Of a stretch of DNA of 45,289 nt, positions 9,856 to 18,210 are shown in pieces. A model generated the notes under the pieces. It had not been told where the DNA came from, did no database searches, and worked only from the letters and a program-made list of their open reading frames with translations. Position 1 is the stretch's first letter. Each line of letters starts with the position of its first letter. This DNA comes from Bacteroidetes bacterium ADurb.Bin012 (GTDB lineage Bacteria > Bacteroidota > Bacteroidia > Bacteroidales > TTA-H9): positions 1 through 45,289 of the forward strand of contig MWFC01000014.1 of the NCBI GenBank assembly GCA_002071415.1, in the 5' to 3' direction. The translations under genes and the position numbers were made by a program.

Positions 9856-12651
9856 ATGCAACGTTTTCAACAGAAATTGAGGGTTATATCGATTTTAACT
9901 CTCCTCTTGCCTTCCCTCATCCTCTTATCCCAGAAAAAACCACTTACTCATGAGGTTTATGAAAAATGGAACTCCATTCCGTATAAATGCATAAGCCCGA
10001 ATGGAAAGTTTGTAGCTTTTACCATACAGCCTGCAAGAGGTGATGGCTTCCTTCATTTGTTCAATGTTTCCGACCATCAGGTAAAAGTTTTTCCCAGAGG
10101 GGTTAATCCCGCATTTTCTGACAACAATTACGTGATATTTAGCGTTAAACAGCCTTATGATACTTTGAGAAAATTGCGTTTGAAAAAGATAAAAGAAAAT
10201 GACTTACCTCTCGATTCCCTCTTCATTCTTTCACTTACCACTGATAACCTGCTCAGGTTTCCCCATCTCTATAATTTTAAATTGATGGAAGAAAGCCCTT
10301 TGGTTTGTTTCAAAAGAAAATTTACCCCCTCAGATACAAGTTCTTCCGATAGCACCAAATATCATCCTCCTAAGAAAAAAACATCTTATCAACTCGGTAT
10401 TTTCGAATCATTCGATAAACCATGCTGGTTTTTCCCTTATATTGAAGATTATGCTACACCCCGATTAAACGGGCCTGTGGCCTTTGTTCAAAAGCTACCC
10501 GAGAATGATTCTTCTGGCCTTTATATTTTTAATCCTTTAAAAGGCCAGACAATCAAAGTTTTTCAAAAGCCCGGAAAGATCAAAAATCTAAGTTGGAACG
10601 AGACAGGAACATTGCTTAGTTTCTCATATTCAACAGACACTTCTTTTCGCTCGAATATTTGCTTATACTTGTATGGAGTAAATAAAAATGAGAGTCAACT
10701 TATAGCAGATTCTGCAATTTTGTCAGTTTCTACTGCCAGCGTTAGTCCATATTACAATCCCTGGTTTTCTCAAGATGGAGAAAAATTGTATTTCGCATAT
10801 TACTATCCACCAGAAGAGTCTAAAACAGACACGCTTCATCTTCCCGAAGAAATTGCAAGGTTGGACATCTGGAGCTGGAGTGATCCCTTGCTGCAATCAG
10901 AACAACTCAAAAATCTCGAAAATGAAAAGAAGCGCTCCTATGTTTGCATGTATGATATCAAAAAAGAAAAGATAATTTTAGCAGGAAGGGACACCATCTC
11001 TCAAATTTCCATTTATATGAAGGGAAACTCGAGATACGCTCTGGGAAGCAATCCCCTCCCCTATTCTCAGCTGAAATCGTGGGATGGCAGCTATTATGAC
11101 TACTATTTAATAGATTTACAGAATGGCAAGGCAAAACTCATCGAAAGAAAGGTTGCCGATTATGTCAGCCTTTCGCCTTATGGCTACTTTTATATTCGAT
11201 ATCATTCGAATGATTCATGCTGGTATGCCACAAATTTAAAGAACAACGAATGCATCCCGCTTACCAAAGGGTTGTCAGCATGTTTCGCTCTCGAAGAATA
11301 CGACATGCCTTCCCCTCCTCCCTCCTATGGTATTGCAGGATGGGCAACTAATGACGAATTTGTGTTGATTTACGATAAATATGATATATGGAAAATAGAT
11401 CCTAAGGGGAAACAAGCTCCCGAAAATCTCACTCGCTTCTATGGAAGAAAAAATAAATTAAAATTGAGGTATTTGAAAACCAACCCAGAAGAAATTCATA
11501 TTGACCTCGAAAAGCCTCTATTGCTTGCCGGGTATAGCTATATCGATAAAGACATATACATTTTAACACTTTCTCCTCGATTAAAACGTGAACCTTCCAT
11601 ATTAACAGGAGGCAAATGCTGGATAAGCAATTTGATAAAATCAAGGAATTCAGACACTTTTCTATTTACAAAGGAAACATTTCAACAATTCCCCGATCTA
11701 TGGTATGCCCAAAACGACTTTAATATTATGGAGCAGATTTCACAAGCCAATCCACAGCAATCAGAATATCAATGGGGAACTGTGGAAGTGGTGAAATGGA
11801 TATCACCTCAAGGTGATTCTTTAGATGGTTTACTCTATAAACCTGAAAATTTCGATTCGACAAGGCAATATCCAATGATTGTCTATTTCTATGAGAAGAG
11901 TTCGCAAGATCTATACAGCTATTTTTCACCTTTACCATCGCGGTCTATTATTAATCCTACTTATCTCGTTAGCAATGGATATCTGGTATTTGTGCCCGAT
12001 ATAGTATATAAGAGCGACAATCCGGGAAATGATGCTTACGACTGTGTAATGAGCGGAGTTCTATCCTTATCGTCCTCAGGCTTTGTGGATAAGGATCGTA
12101 TTGGATTACAGGGTCATAGCTGGGGTGGATATCAAGTGGCTTATATTATTACACGCACCGACCTATTCGCCTGTGCCATGGCTGGTGCACCAGTTGCCAA
12201 TATGATTAGTGCTTACGCTGGAATACGAGGGGAATCGGGAAAAAGTCGGATGATACAATACGAAAGATCACAAAGCAGGATTGGAGGTAGCCTTTGGGAG
12301 AAACCTTTGAAATTTATCAATAATTCTCCTTTATTTTTTGCCGATAACATTCATACTCCCCTTCTCATCTTGCATAACGATAATGATGGAGCTGTACCCT
12401 GGTCGCAGGGGCTGGAGTTATTTAGCGCTATGAGGCGTTTACAGAAACCATGCTGGATGCTTGTATACAATAAAGAAGACCACAACCTGAAGGAAAAATC
12501 ATGGGGAAACCGCATGGATTTGACTCAACGAATGTACCAGTTTTTCGATCATTATTTAAAGGGAAGTCCTGCTCCTCAGTGGATGAAGAAAGGCATTCCA
12601 GCTATTCGAAAAAGTATCGATAATGGATTGAAATTCGATGAAAATGATTAA
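9856..12651 (+). CDS. Secreted S9 family (prolyl oligopeptidase-like) serine peptidase
   Basis: A 931-residue protein with a basic then hydrophobic N-terminus (about residues 7-25) typical of an export signal, so probably periplasmic. Residues about 30-640 are a long beta-rich region consistent with the beta-propeller that gates S9 peptidases. The C-terminal alpha/beta-hydrolase domain carries the triad: Ser755 in GHSWGGY, an Asp at 842 or 844 in HNDNDGAVPW, and His876 in EDHN. The family cleaves short peptides, often after Pro or Glu; substrate preference cannot be read here. The order of motifs resembles large Bacteroidota S9 enzymes. A thioesterase gene follows 11 bases after the stop and is probably cotranscribed, although no functional link is apparent. 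Confidence 0.9.
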   Translation: MQRFQQKLRVISILTLLLPSLILLSQKKPLTHEVYEKWNSIPYKCISPNGKFVAFTIQPARGDGFLHLFNVSDHQVKVFPRGVNPAFSDNNYVIFSVKQPYDTLRKLRLKKIKENDLPLDSLFILSLTTDNLLRFPHLYNFKLMEESPLVCFKRKFTPSDTSSSDSTKYHPPKKKTSYQLGIFESFDKPCWFFPYIEDYATPRLNGPVAFVQKLPENDSSGLYIFNPLKGQTIKVFQKPGKIKNLSWNETGTLLSFSYSTDTSFRSNICLYLYGVNKNESQLIADSAILSVSTASVSPYYNPWFSQDGEKLYFAYYYPPEESKTDTLHLPEEIARLDIWSWSDPLLQSEQLKNLENEKKRSYVCMYDIKKEKIILAGRDTISQISIYMKGNSRYALGSNPLPYSQLKSWDGSYYDYYLIDLQNGKAKLIERKVADYVSLSPYGYFYIRYHSNDSCWYATNLKNNECIPLTKGLSACFALEEYDMPSPPPSYGIAGWATNDEFVLIYDKYDIWKIDPKGKQAPENLTRFYGRKNKLKLRYLKTNPEEIHIDLEKPLLLAGYSYIDKDIYILTLSPRLKREPSILTGGKCWISNLIKSRNSDTFLFTKETFQQFPDLWYAQNDFNIMEQISQANPQQSEYQWGTVEVVKWISPQGDSLDGLLYKPENFDSTRQYPMIVYFYEKSSQDLYSYFSPLPSRSIINPTYLVSNGYLVFVPDIVYKSDNPGNDAYDCVMSGVLSLSSSGFVDKDRIGLQGHSWGGYQVAYIITRTDLFACAMAGAPVANMISAYAGIRGESGKSRMIQYERSQSRIGGSLWEKPLKFINNSPLFFADNIHTPLLILHNDNDGAVPWSQGLELFSAMRRLQKPCWMLVYNKEDHNLKEKSWGNRMDLTQRMYQFFDHYLKGSPAPQWMKKGIPAIRKSIDNGLKFDEND

Positions 12652-12662
12652 TACTCGCTATT

Positions 12663-13073
12663 ATGTATGAACACGTCACCAACCTTAGAGTTAGATATGT
12701 CGAAGTAGATTCGATGGGTTATGTTTATCATGGGAATTATGCCTCCTATTATGAAGTCGGACGCACCGAACTTATGCGCAACCTTGGAAGTTCCTATAAA
12801 AAATTGGAAGATGAAGGAGTATTGATGCCTGTTATCCATCTCGAATGCCATTACATAAGGCCAGCTAGGTATGACGATGAAATTAGAATTGTTACCCGAA
12901 TTCAAAAATTTACACATACTCAAATCACTTTCTCTTATAGAATCTATAACCAAGACAATCAATTGATCAATGAAGGGTCAACAACCCTCGTATTTGTCAA
13001 TAGCCAAACCATGAAACCTCGAAGGTCACCCAAGTGGTTTGCCGAAATAATCGAAAAAACTCTGACCAATTGA
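12663..13073 (+). CDS. Acyl-CoA thioesterase, 4-hydroxybenzoyl-CoA thioesterase (YbgC/FadM-like) family
   Basis: A 136-residue single hotdog-fold domain. RYVEVDSMGYVYHGNYASYYEVGRTE at residues 11-36 has the family signature, with Asp16 the likely catalytic residue and the HxNYxxY pattern that lines the active site; CHYIRPARYDDE is the second conserved block. It would hydrolyse acyl-CoA thioesters in the cytosol. Length is normal for the family. It follows the S9 peptidase by 11 bases, so the two are likely cotranscribed. The acyl substrate is not predictable. Confidence 0.88.
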   Translation: MYEHVTNLRVRYVEVDSMGYVYHGNYASYYEVGRTELMRNLGSSYKKLEDEGVLMPVIHLECHYIRPARYDDEIRIVTRIQKFTHTQITFSYRIYNQDNQLINEGSTTLVFVNSQTMKPRRSPKWFAEIIEKTLTN

Positions 13074-13767
13074 AAATAATGCTTCGCATTTTATAAAATA
13101 CAAAATTCGAAATGCCACGGAACTTTTCGACAGATTGTATATGATGGGAATCACTCAAAGCCACAGCGCAAAGAAAATGAATGATTTATCCGTTCAATTT
13201 GGAGAAAGCATAGAATATAATCACAATGCTTCCTACACTTTCAATCACTCTGAATTGGACAGGCGGTCTGGCAATACCTTTTATCGAGATGAATTATTCA
13301 ACCAAAGACCATTAATTATTTTAGCGATGGTCATTAATCCTTTTCACGATAAAAAAATTTCTAGCCGAAAATTTTAGAGTAGAAGAAAACTCTTAGTCGT
13401 CCACAATCTTCTTCTCTCTTATTGTAAATTTTGTGAATAAATTCCCCGCGTCTCATTGGGGAATGTATTCCTGAAGAGCAAGGATTTTTGTCGGCTTTGG
13501 GAGTAGAAAAATCAAGGCAAATCTCCGAACATTCACTGGCACAATCTAATAGCATGGTAACTTTAAGCAATGTTGACTTTATGGAATACCAATGCACCAA
13601 AGTTTTTCCTTGTTGCGAATTTGCAAAATCTTATTTCTCTTCTGGAGAGCAGTTATACGATAGGGTTATCAAAAATCGGCCGATAGGATATTCGAAAGAA
13701 CTGCCAAATCCACTATTCGAAAAATAATTCGTCGAAAGATTCTACAGAGGGTAAAGCCCGCTTTTTT
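13074..13767. other. About 700-base gap with only weak ORFs
   Basis: Three open frames of 79-80 codons occur here (13135-13377 and 13488-13727 plus, 13361-13600 minus). None resembles a known family, the minus one overlaps both plus ones, and none has a visible promoter or start context. They may be remnants of a decayed gene or chance frames. A short repeated element, GACCAT...ATGGTC (about 13307-13332), could form a weak hairpin. Confidence 0.4.
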
Positions 13768-13775
13768 TATTTTTG
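13768..13775 (+). promoter_or_regulatory. Probable -7 box for the FAD/Fe-S dehydrogenase gene
   Basis: TATTTTTG is an exact TAnnTTTG match 22 bases before the ATG at 13798, implying a very short leader. No clear -33 TTG was found, and the upstream T-run reduces certainty. Confidence 0.45.
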
Positions 13776-13797
13776 CCATCCATATAAAAAAAATAAA

Positions 13798-16743
13798 ATG
13801 GAAGGAATTGAATTCAATTGGGATGAAATCCGTGAACAACTCAAGGGAGATCTTTTTATAGAAAAAACGATGCGGCTGATACATGCAACAGATGCATCGG
13901 CTTACCGGGAAATTCCTTTAGCTGTAGCAAGACCACGCGATAAGTCTGACTTATTAACCTTGATTCGTTTTGCCCGTAATCATCGTATTTCTTTAATACC
14001 AAGAGCTGCAGGGACTTCTCTGGCAGGCCAGGTAGTAGGGAATGGCATTGTGGTAGATATGGGAAAATATATGAATCGTATACTCGAGATCAACCCCGGC
14101 GAAAAATGGATACGAATAGAGCCCGGCGTGATACTCGATGAGATGAACAAAATATTGAAGCCTTTAGGATTATATTTTGCTCCAGAAACCTCAACTTCTA
14201 ATCGTTGCATGCTTGGAGGCATGGTGAGTAACAATTCATGTGGTGCTCATTCATTAATCTATGGCAGCACAAGAGACCATTTGCTGGAGATAAAGGCTAT
14301 GTTGAGCGATGGTAGCGAAGTGGAATTCAAAGATCTTTCTCCTGCGGAATTCCTGGCCAAACTAAGTGGCAATCAGCTCGAAAATAAATTATATCGTCAA
14401 ATTTATCATATTTTATCCGATCCTGAAAACCAGGAAGAAATCCGAAAAGAATATCCCGATCCTAGTGTTCGTCGTCGAAATACAGGTTATGCCATCGACT
14501 CTTTGCTCGAGTGTCAACCATTTAAACCCGATGGTGCTCCATTCAACTTCTGCCGTTTAATAGCAGGCTCGGAAGGAACACTTGCTCTAATAACGGAAAT
14601 TAAGCTAAGTTTGGTTCCCTTGCCGCCTCCAGTTTCAGGGCTTGTTTGCATTCATTTAGAAAATGTAAAAGACGCATTATATGCAAATCTCATTGCACTG
14701 AAATATCATCCCGTTTCGGTTGAACTAATGGATAAAACGGTTTTGGATTTAACCCATGAAAACCGTGAGCAGGACAAGAATCGTTTTTTTGTGCAAGGTA
14801 ATCCTGGGGCTATTCTAATTGTAGAATTTTATGAAAATACTCTCTCGGAGATGGAAGTAAAAGTTGAGGCCATGAAAACGGAGATGATACAGGCTGGGTA
14901 TGGTTATGCTTTTCCACTCATCACGGGAAAGGATATTCAACGCGTTTGGGCTTTGCGAAAAGCCGGGCTGGGAGTTTTATCGAATATGCCCGGCGATGCT
15001 AAACCCGTTCCTGTCATAGAAGATACCGCAGTAAATCCCGAATTACTTCCAGCTTATATCGAGGAATTCGATCGAATCCTCCAGCGTTTGAATTTATCCT
15101 GTGTTTATTATGCACATATCGGCAGTGGTGAACTACATCTAAGACCTGTTTTGAACCTAAAAGACCCGGAAGATGTGAAACGCTTTCGAGAAGTGGCTCA
15201 GCAAACAACTTTGCTAGTAAAAAAATACCGAGGTTCATTGAGTGGAGAACATGGTGACGGACGGTTACGGGGTGAATTCATTCCTCTAATGGTTGGGGAA
15301 CGTAATTACAGACATTTAAAAGAAATTAAAAACACATGGGATCCTGAAGGAATATTCAATGATAGAAAGATCATCGATACTCCTCCTATGGATACTTCGC
15401 TTCGTTACGAACCAGGGAAGGCAACCAAAGATATCGAAACCATATTCGATTTTTCGAACGATCGAGGAATTATCAGGGCAGTTGAGAGATGCAACGGTTC
15501 GGGCGATTGCCGAAAGACAGAAGTGATGGGAGGAACCATGTGCCCAAGTTATATGGCTACTCGCGATGAAAATGCAAGCACTCGCGCCCGAGCAAATTTA
15601 CTGCGTGAAATGCTTACCCATTCCGAACAGAAAAATCCATTCAACCACAAAGAACTCTATGAGATAATGGATTTATGCTTATCGTGCAAGGCATGCAAAT
15701 CAGAATGCCCATCGAATGTAGACATGGCAAAATTAAAAGCCGAATTTCTTCAGCATTATTACGACGCAAACAGCATTCCCTTCAGAACATGGGCTGTAGC
15801 CAATATTTCGACTCTTTATCGATTGGGTAGCCTGATTCCTGATTTCACTAACTTCTTACTTGCCAATAAATTTACCTCCTCTCTTTTGAAGAGAATCCTG
15901 AATTTTGCCCCTCAAAGACAAATACAAACACTCAGTGGTGTAAATATCAAGAAGCAAATAACTCGTTATCAGAATTCAAAGATGTTTCCCAAGGGTAAGG
16001 TCTATTTTTTTAACGATGAATTTACCCATTATACCGAAGCCCATATCGTTATAAAAGCCATCATGTTACTGAATCGTCTGGGCTATGAAGTGATTATCCC
16101 ACAGCATAAACCGAGCGGCCGTTCCTTTATTTCGAAAGGACTCCTCCGCAGAGCAAAAAAATTAGCTATTAGTAACATTTTGATGCTTAAAGATATAATT
16201 ACTGAACAAACACCTCTTATTGGAATAGAACCTTCAGCTATTCTTTCGTTCCGGGATGAATACCCCGATCTATGTGGGCAGGATTTAAAGGAAGATAGCT
16301 TACGGCTGGCTTCTAATTGCTTGATGATTGACGAATTTATCGACAAAGAATATAAAGCTGGCAGAATTACATCATCTCAATTTACTGATAAACCGCTTTC
16401 GATAAAACTCCATGGGCATTGCCAACAAAAGGCCATAGCTTCAACACAGGCTACTATTTCCATGTTATCTATCCCCAAAAACTACAAAGTAGAGGAAATC
16501 CCTTCGGGCTGTTGTGGAATGGCCGGCTCATTCGGATTTGAAAAAGAACATTATGCCTTGAGCCAAAAAGTTGGCGAATTGGTCCTGTTCCCCGAAATAC
16601 GAAAAACACCCGAAAATGTCAAGATTGCTGCTGTAGGAACATCGTGCAGAAATCAAATCCTTGAAGGTACAGGCAGGCAAGCCTTACATCCGTTGGAAAT
16701 CTTATGGGAGAGTTTGATCTCGGATTTTGAAATAAAAACCTGA
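13798..16743 (+). CDS. FAD-linked and Fe-S-binding 2-hydroxyacid dehydrogenase (GlcD-GlcF-like fusion, YdiJ/D-lactate dehydrogenase type)
   Basis: A 981-residue fusion. Residues about 35-270 are a PCMH-type FAD-binding domain (PRAAGTSLAGQ; LGGMVSNNSCGAHSLIYGST), followed by an FAD-oxidase C-terminal domain with SGEHGDGRLRGEF. Then come ferredoxin-like Cys clusters (Cys565, Cys571 and Cys582; Cys627-x2-Cys630-x2-Cys633-x3-Cys637) and a heterodisulfide-reductase-type CCG domain (HGHCQQKA; GCCGMAGSFG, CCG at 905-907). E. coli YdiJ has the same order and about the same length. It would oxidise a D-2-hydroxyacid (lactate, 2-hydroxyglutarate or glycolate) and pass electrons through FAD and Fe-S to a quinone or protein acceptor; substrate is uncertain. 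The gene appears monocistronic. Confidence 0.9.
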   Translation: MEGIEFNWDEIREQLKGDLFIEKTMRLIHATDASAYREIPLAVARPRDKSDLLTLIRFARNHRISLIPRAAGTSLAGQVVGNGIVVDMGKYMNRILEINPGEKWIRIEPGVILDEMNKILKPLGLYFAPETSTSNRCMLGGMVSNNSCGAHSLIYGSTRDHLLEIKAMLSDGSEVEFKDLSPAEFLAKLSGNQLENKLYRQIYHILSDPENQEEIRKEYPDPSVRRRNTGYAIDSLLECQPFKPDGAPFNFCRLIAGSEGTLALITEIKLSLVPLPPPVSGLVCIHLENVKDALYANLIALKYHPVSVELMDKTVLDLTHENREQDKNRFFVQGNPGAILIVEFYENTLSEMEVKVEAMKTEMIQAGYGYAFPLITGKDIQRVWALRKAGLGVLSNMPGDAKPVPVIEDTAVNPELLPAYIEEFDRILQRLNLSCVYYAHIGSGELHLRPVLNLKDPEDVKRFREVAQQTTLLVKKYRGSLSGEHGDGRLRGEFIPLMVGERNYRHLKEIKNTWDPEGIFNDRKIIDTPPMDTSLRYEPGKATKDIETIFDFSNDRGIIRAVERCNGSGDCRKTEVMGGTMCPSYMATRDENASTRARANLLREMLTHSEQKNPFNHKELYEIMDLCLSCKACKSECPSNVDMAKLKAEFLQHYYDANSIPFRTWAVANISTLYRLGSLIPDFTNFLLANKFTSSLLKRILNFAPQRQIQTLSGVNIKKQITRYQNSKMFPKGKVYFFNDEFTHYTEAHIVIKAIMLLNRLGYEVIIPQHKPSGRSFISKGLLRRAKKLAISNILMLKDIITEQTPLIGIEPSAILSFRDEYPDLCGQDLKEDSLRLASNCLMIDEFIDKEYKAGRITSSQFTDKPLSIKLHGHCQQKAIASTQATISMLSIPKNYKVEEIPSGCCGMAGSFGFEKEHYALSQKVGELVLFPEIRKTPENVKIAAVGTSCRNQILEGTGRQALHPLEILWESLISDFEIKT

Positions 16744-17042
16744 TTGCCAATGCCGCAAGTGCCATTGCAAACTATATTGATACGGCCAATGGTGTGCGGG
16801 CATAGAATGTTACTCGGCCTCTAACTTTAAAAATTGAAGTTCGGATTGTTGGAATTTGCGAGAAAGAAAAATTCAAGTCAGCACAAACCATATTTATTAC
16901 GATGATTACTTGATTTTTATGGCAAAAGGAATCGAAAGTGATCTCAAGGTTAATAAACAAAAACAACCTTATGAACATCTTCGAGAGGTATTCAACCTGT
17001 CAGTAGCCTTTATTGTTTAGATGGATTAATAAGCGAGCTTGC
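16744..17042. other. Intergenic, no supported gene
   Basis: About 300 bases between the plus-strand dehydrogenase and the minus-strand YigZ gene. One 33-codon plus frame begins with ATG at 16919 and ends at 17020 (MAKGIESDLKVNKQK at its start). Its amino-acid composition looks protein-like, but it matches nothing I know and could be a gene fragment. Confidence 0.4.
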
Positions 17043-17639
17043 TTATCTGACAACTATACCATTCACATCACTAAATATTTCAACAGCACTGTCATAAAAC
17101 GATTTTCGAACCTTCAAATGAATAAAGCATTTTTCACCATATTCGGATTCGGCAATTTGAAACTTATACTGCTTTATCTTTCGCATCACAACCTCCATTG
17201 AAGAATAATCAAATTCCAGATAAAGACTCTTTATTTCATATCCTGTAATTTTGGCAACCTTGCCTATGGCTTCTGAGGCTGCTGTTTTATATGCTTCTAT
17301 CAAACCCGAAGTTCCTAATTTCGTTCCACCATAATATCTTACCACCACAATAAGAACATTTGTGATTCCTGCAGATAAAATCTGACCGTAAATAGGTCTG
17401 CCAGCCGTTCCCGAAGGTTCACCATCATCATAATAGCGGTACCTCTCCCGTTGCCTGCCCAAACTCCACCCAAAACAGTGATGAGTAGCATCAGCATATT
17501 GCCGTTTGATTGCTTTAAGATGAAAGTCGATCTCTTCTTCATCCTTCACGGGAATGGCAAAAGAAATAAAACGACTTCCCTTGCTTTTGAAATATCCTTC
17601 ACCTGAATTTTCAATGGTTAGAAATGCATCTTCATCCAT
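17043..17639 (-). CDS. IMPACT family protein (YigZ/UPF0029)
   Basis: A 198-residue protein. The hallmark blocks are present: HCFGWSLG, DDGEPSGTAGRPI and VVRYYGGTKLGTSGLIEAY, typical of the N-terminal UPF0029 domain, followed by a ferredoxin-like C-terminal domain. The eukaryotic relative IMPACT competes for GCN1 and relieves inhibition of translation; the bacterial role is not established. The open frame can be extended to a TTG at 17675, but the ATG at 17639 is followed by conserved sequence, and a -7 box (TAAATTTG) sits just upstream of it, inside the longer frame. The gene is monocistronic. Confidence 0.88.
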   Translation of the reverse strand: MDEDAFLTIENSGEGYFKSKGSRFISFAIPVKDEEEIDFHLKAIKRQYADATHHCFGWSLGRQRERYRYYDDGEPSGTAGRPIYGQILSAGITNVLIVVVRYYGGTKLGTSGLIEAYKTAASEAIGKVAKITGYEIKSLYLEFDYSSMEVVMRKIKQYKFQIAESEYGEKCFIHLKVRKSFYDSAVEIFSDVNGIVVR

Positions 17640-17644
17640 AGGGG

Positions 17645-17652
17645 CAAATTTA
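17645..17652 (-). promoter_or_regulatory. Probable -7 box giving a nearly leaderless yigZ transcript
   Basis: On the minus strand TAAATTTG is followed by five bases and then the ATG at 17639. If used with normal spacing, transcription would begin at or next to the start codon. A single match in AT-rich DNA could be chance. Confidence 0.38.
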
Positions 17653-17822
17653 CAATCAAGATGCAAATCCGGCAACGTCTATGGAATTTTTAAGCATAAT
17701 ACATTGATATATACTTATTTAAGCCCTAAATGAATCATTAAGAAATCTTAAATTGTTCGTAAATTTCTTAAAGAATGTTAAATTTTTTTTTGAAAAATGA
17801 TACAATTTATTAAAAACCTTTA

Positions 17823-17830
17823 TAATTTTG
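17823..17830 (+). promoter_or_regulatory. Probable -7 box for the small lipoprotein gene
   Basis: TAATTTTG is an exact match to TAnnTTTG, 29 bases upstream of the ATG at 17860. It lies inside the longer open frame that begins at 17797, so it also rules that longer start out. A T-rich tract ending in TTTTG lies further upstream at 17788-17792. Confidence 0.55.
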
Positions 17831-17859
17831 CAGAGTTAATTTTAAAACCAAAAACCGCT

Positions 17860-18096
17860 ATGAAAAAATTAAATCTTTTCCTTTTAGCAGGTGCAGTTGC
17901 TCTGATTGCCGCTTGCGGACCAAGTGCAAAAGAAAAAGCTGAAAAAGCTCGTCAGGATTCCATTCGTATTGCCGACTCAATTGCTAAAGTAAAGGCTTAC
18001 GAAGACAGTATTGCTGCTGCTCAAGCCGCTGCTGAACAAGCTCGTCTGGATAGTATCGCTCAAGCTGAAGAAGCTCAGAAACCGAAGAAAAAGTAA
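17860..18096 (+). CDS. Small helical lipoprotein with C-terminal lysines
   Basis: A 78-residue protein. Its first 19 residues are a lipoprotein signal peptide ending in the lipobox LIAAC, so Cys19 should be lipidated and the mature protein is 60 residues. The rest is Ala/Glu/Lys/Arg-rich and almost certainly helical or coiled-coil, with DSI repeated at residues 33, 39, 49 and 64, and it ends KPKKK. This size, lipid anchor, helix and C-terminal lysine recall Braun's lipoprotein, but no sequence relationship can be claimed. It has its own promoter and an intrinsic terminator directly downstream, which fits an abundant single-gene transcript. The upstream start at 17797 is rejected because the promoter lies within it. 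The protein family is unrecognised. Confidence 0.8.
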   Translation: MKKLNLFLLAGAVALIAACGPSAKEKAEKARQDSIRIADSIAKVKAYEDSIAAAQAAAEQARLDSIAQAEEAQKPKKK

Positions 18097-18120
18097 GGAA
18101 ACTTCTGATTGTCAGAAATA

Positions 18121-18155
18121 AAAAAGGGAGTGTATATTCGTACATTCCCTTTTTT
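18121..18155 (+). terminator. Intrinsic terminator of the small lipoprotein gene
   Basis: GGGAGTGTA (18126-18134) pairs with TACATTCCC (18141-18149), one G-T wobble, six-base loop, extended by an A-tract before and a T-tract after (18150-18155). It begins 25 bases after the lipoprotein stop and lies upstream of the inferred uvrB promoter. Confidence 0.75.
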
Positions 18156-18175
18156 ATATTCACCTAAAGAGGTAT

Positions 18176-18183
18176 TAAATTTG
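18176..18183 (+). promoter_or_regulatory. Probable -7 box for uvrB
   Basis: TAAATTTG directly abuts an in-frame ATG at 18184, so transcripts would start around 18188-18190. That leaves ATG 18211 as the first usable start and supports the UvrB N-terminus chosen here. The preceding terminator isolates this promoter from the lipoprotein unit. Confidence 0.5.
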
Positions 18184-18210
18184 ATGGCAGTTTCAGAATT
18201 CACCAATGTT

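Noticed and set aside
13135..13727. Three frames of 79-80 codons
   Set aside because: They overlap on opposite strands, match nothing known and lack start signals.
17797..17859. Longer N-terminus of the small lipoprotein
   Set aside because: It contains the gene's own -7 box and lacks signal-peptide character; the lipobox signal begins at 17860.
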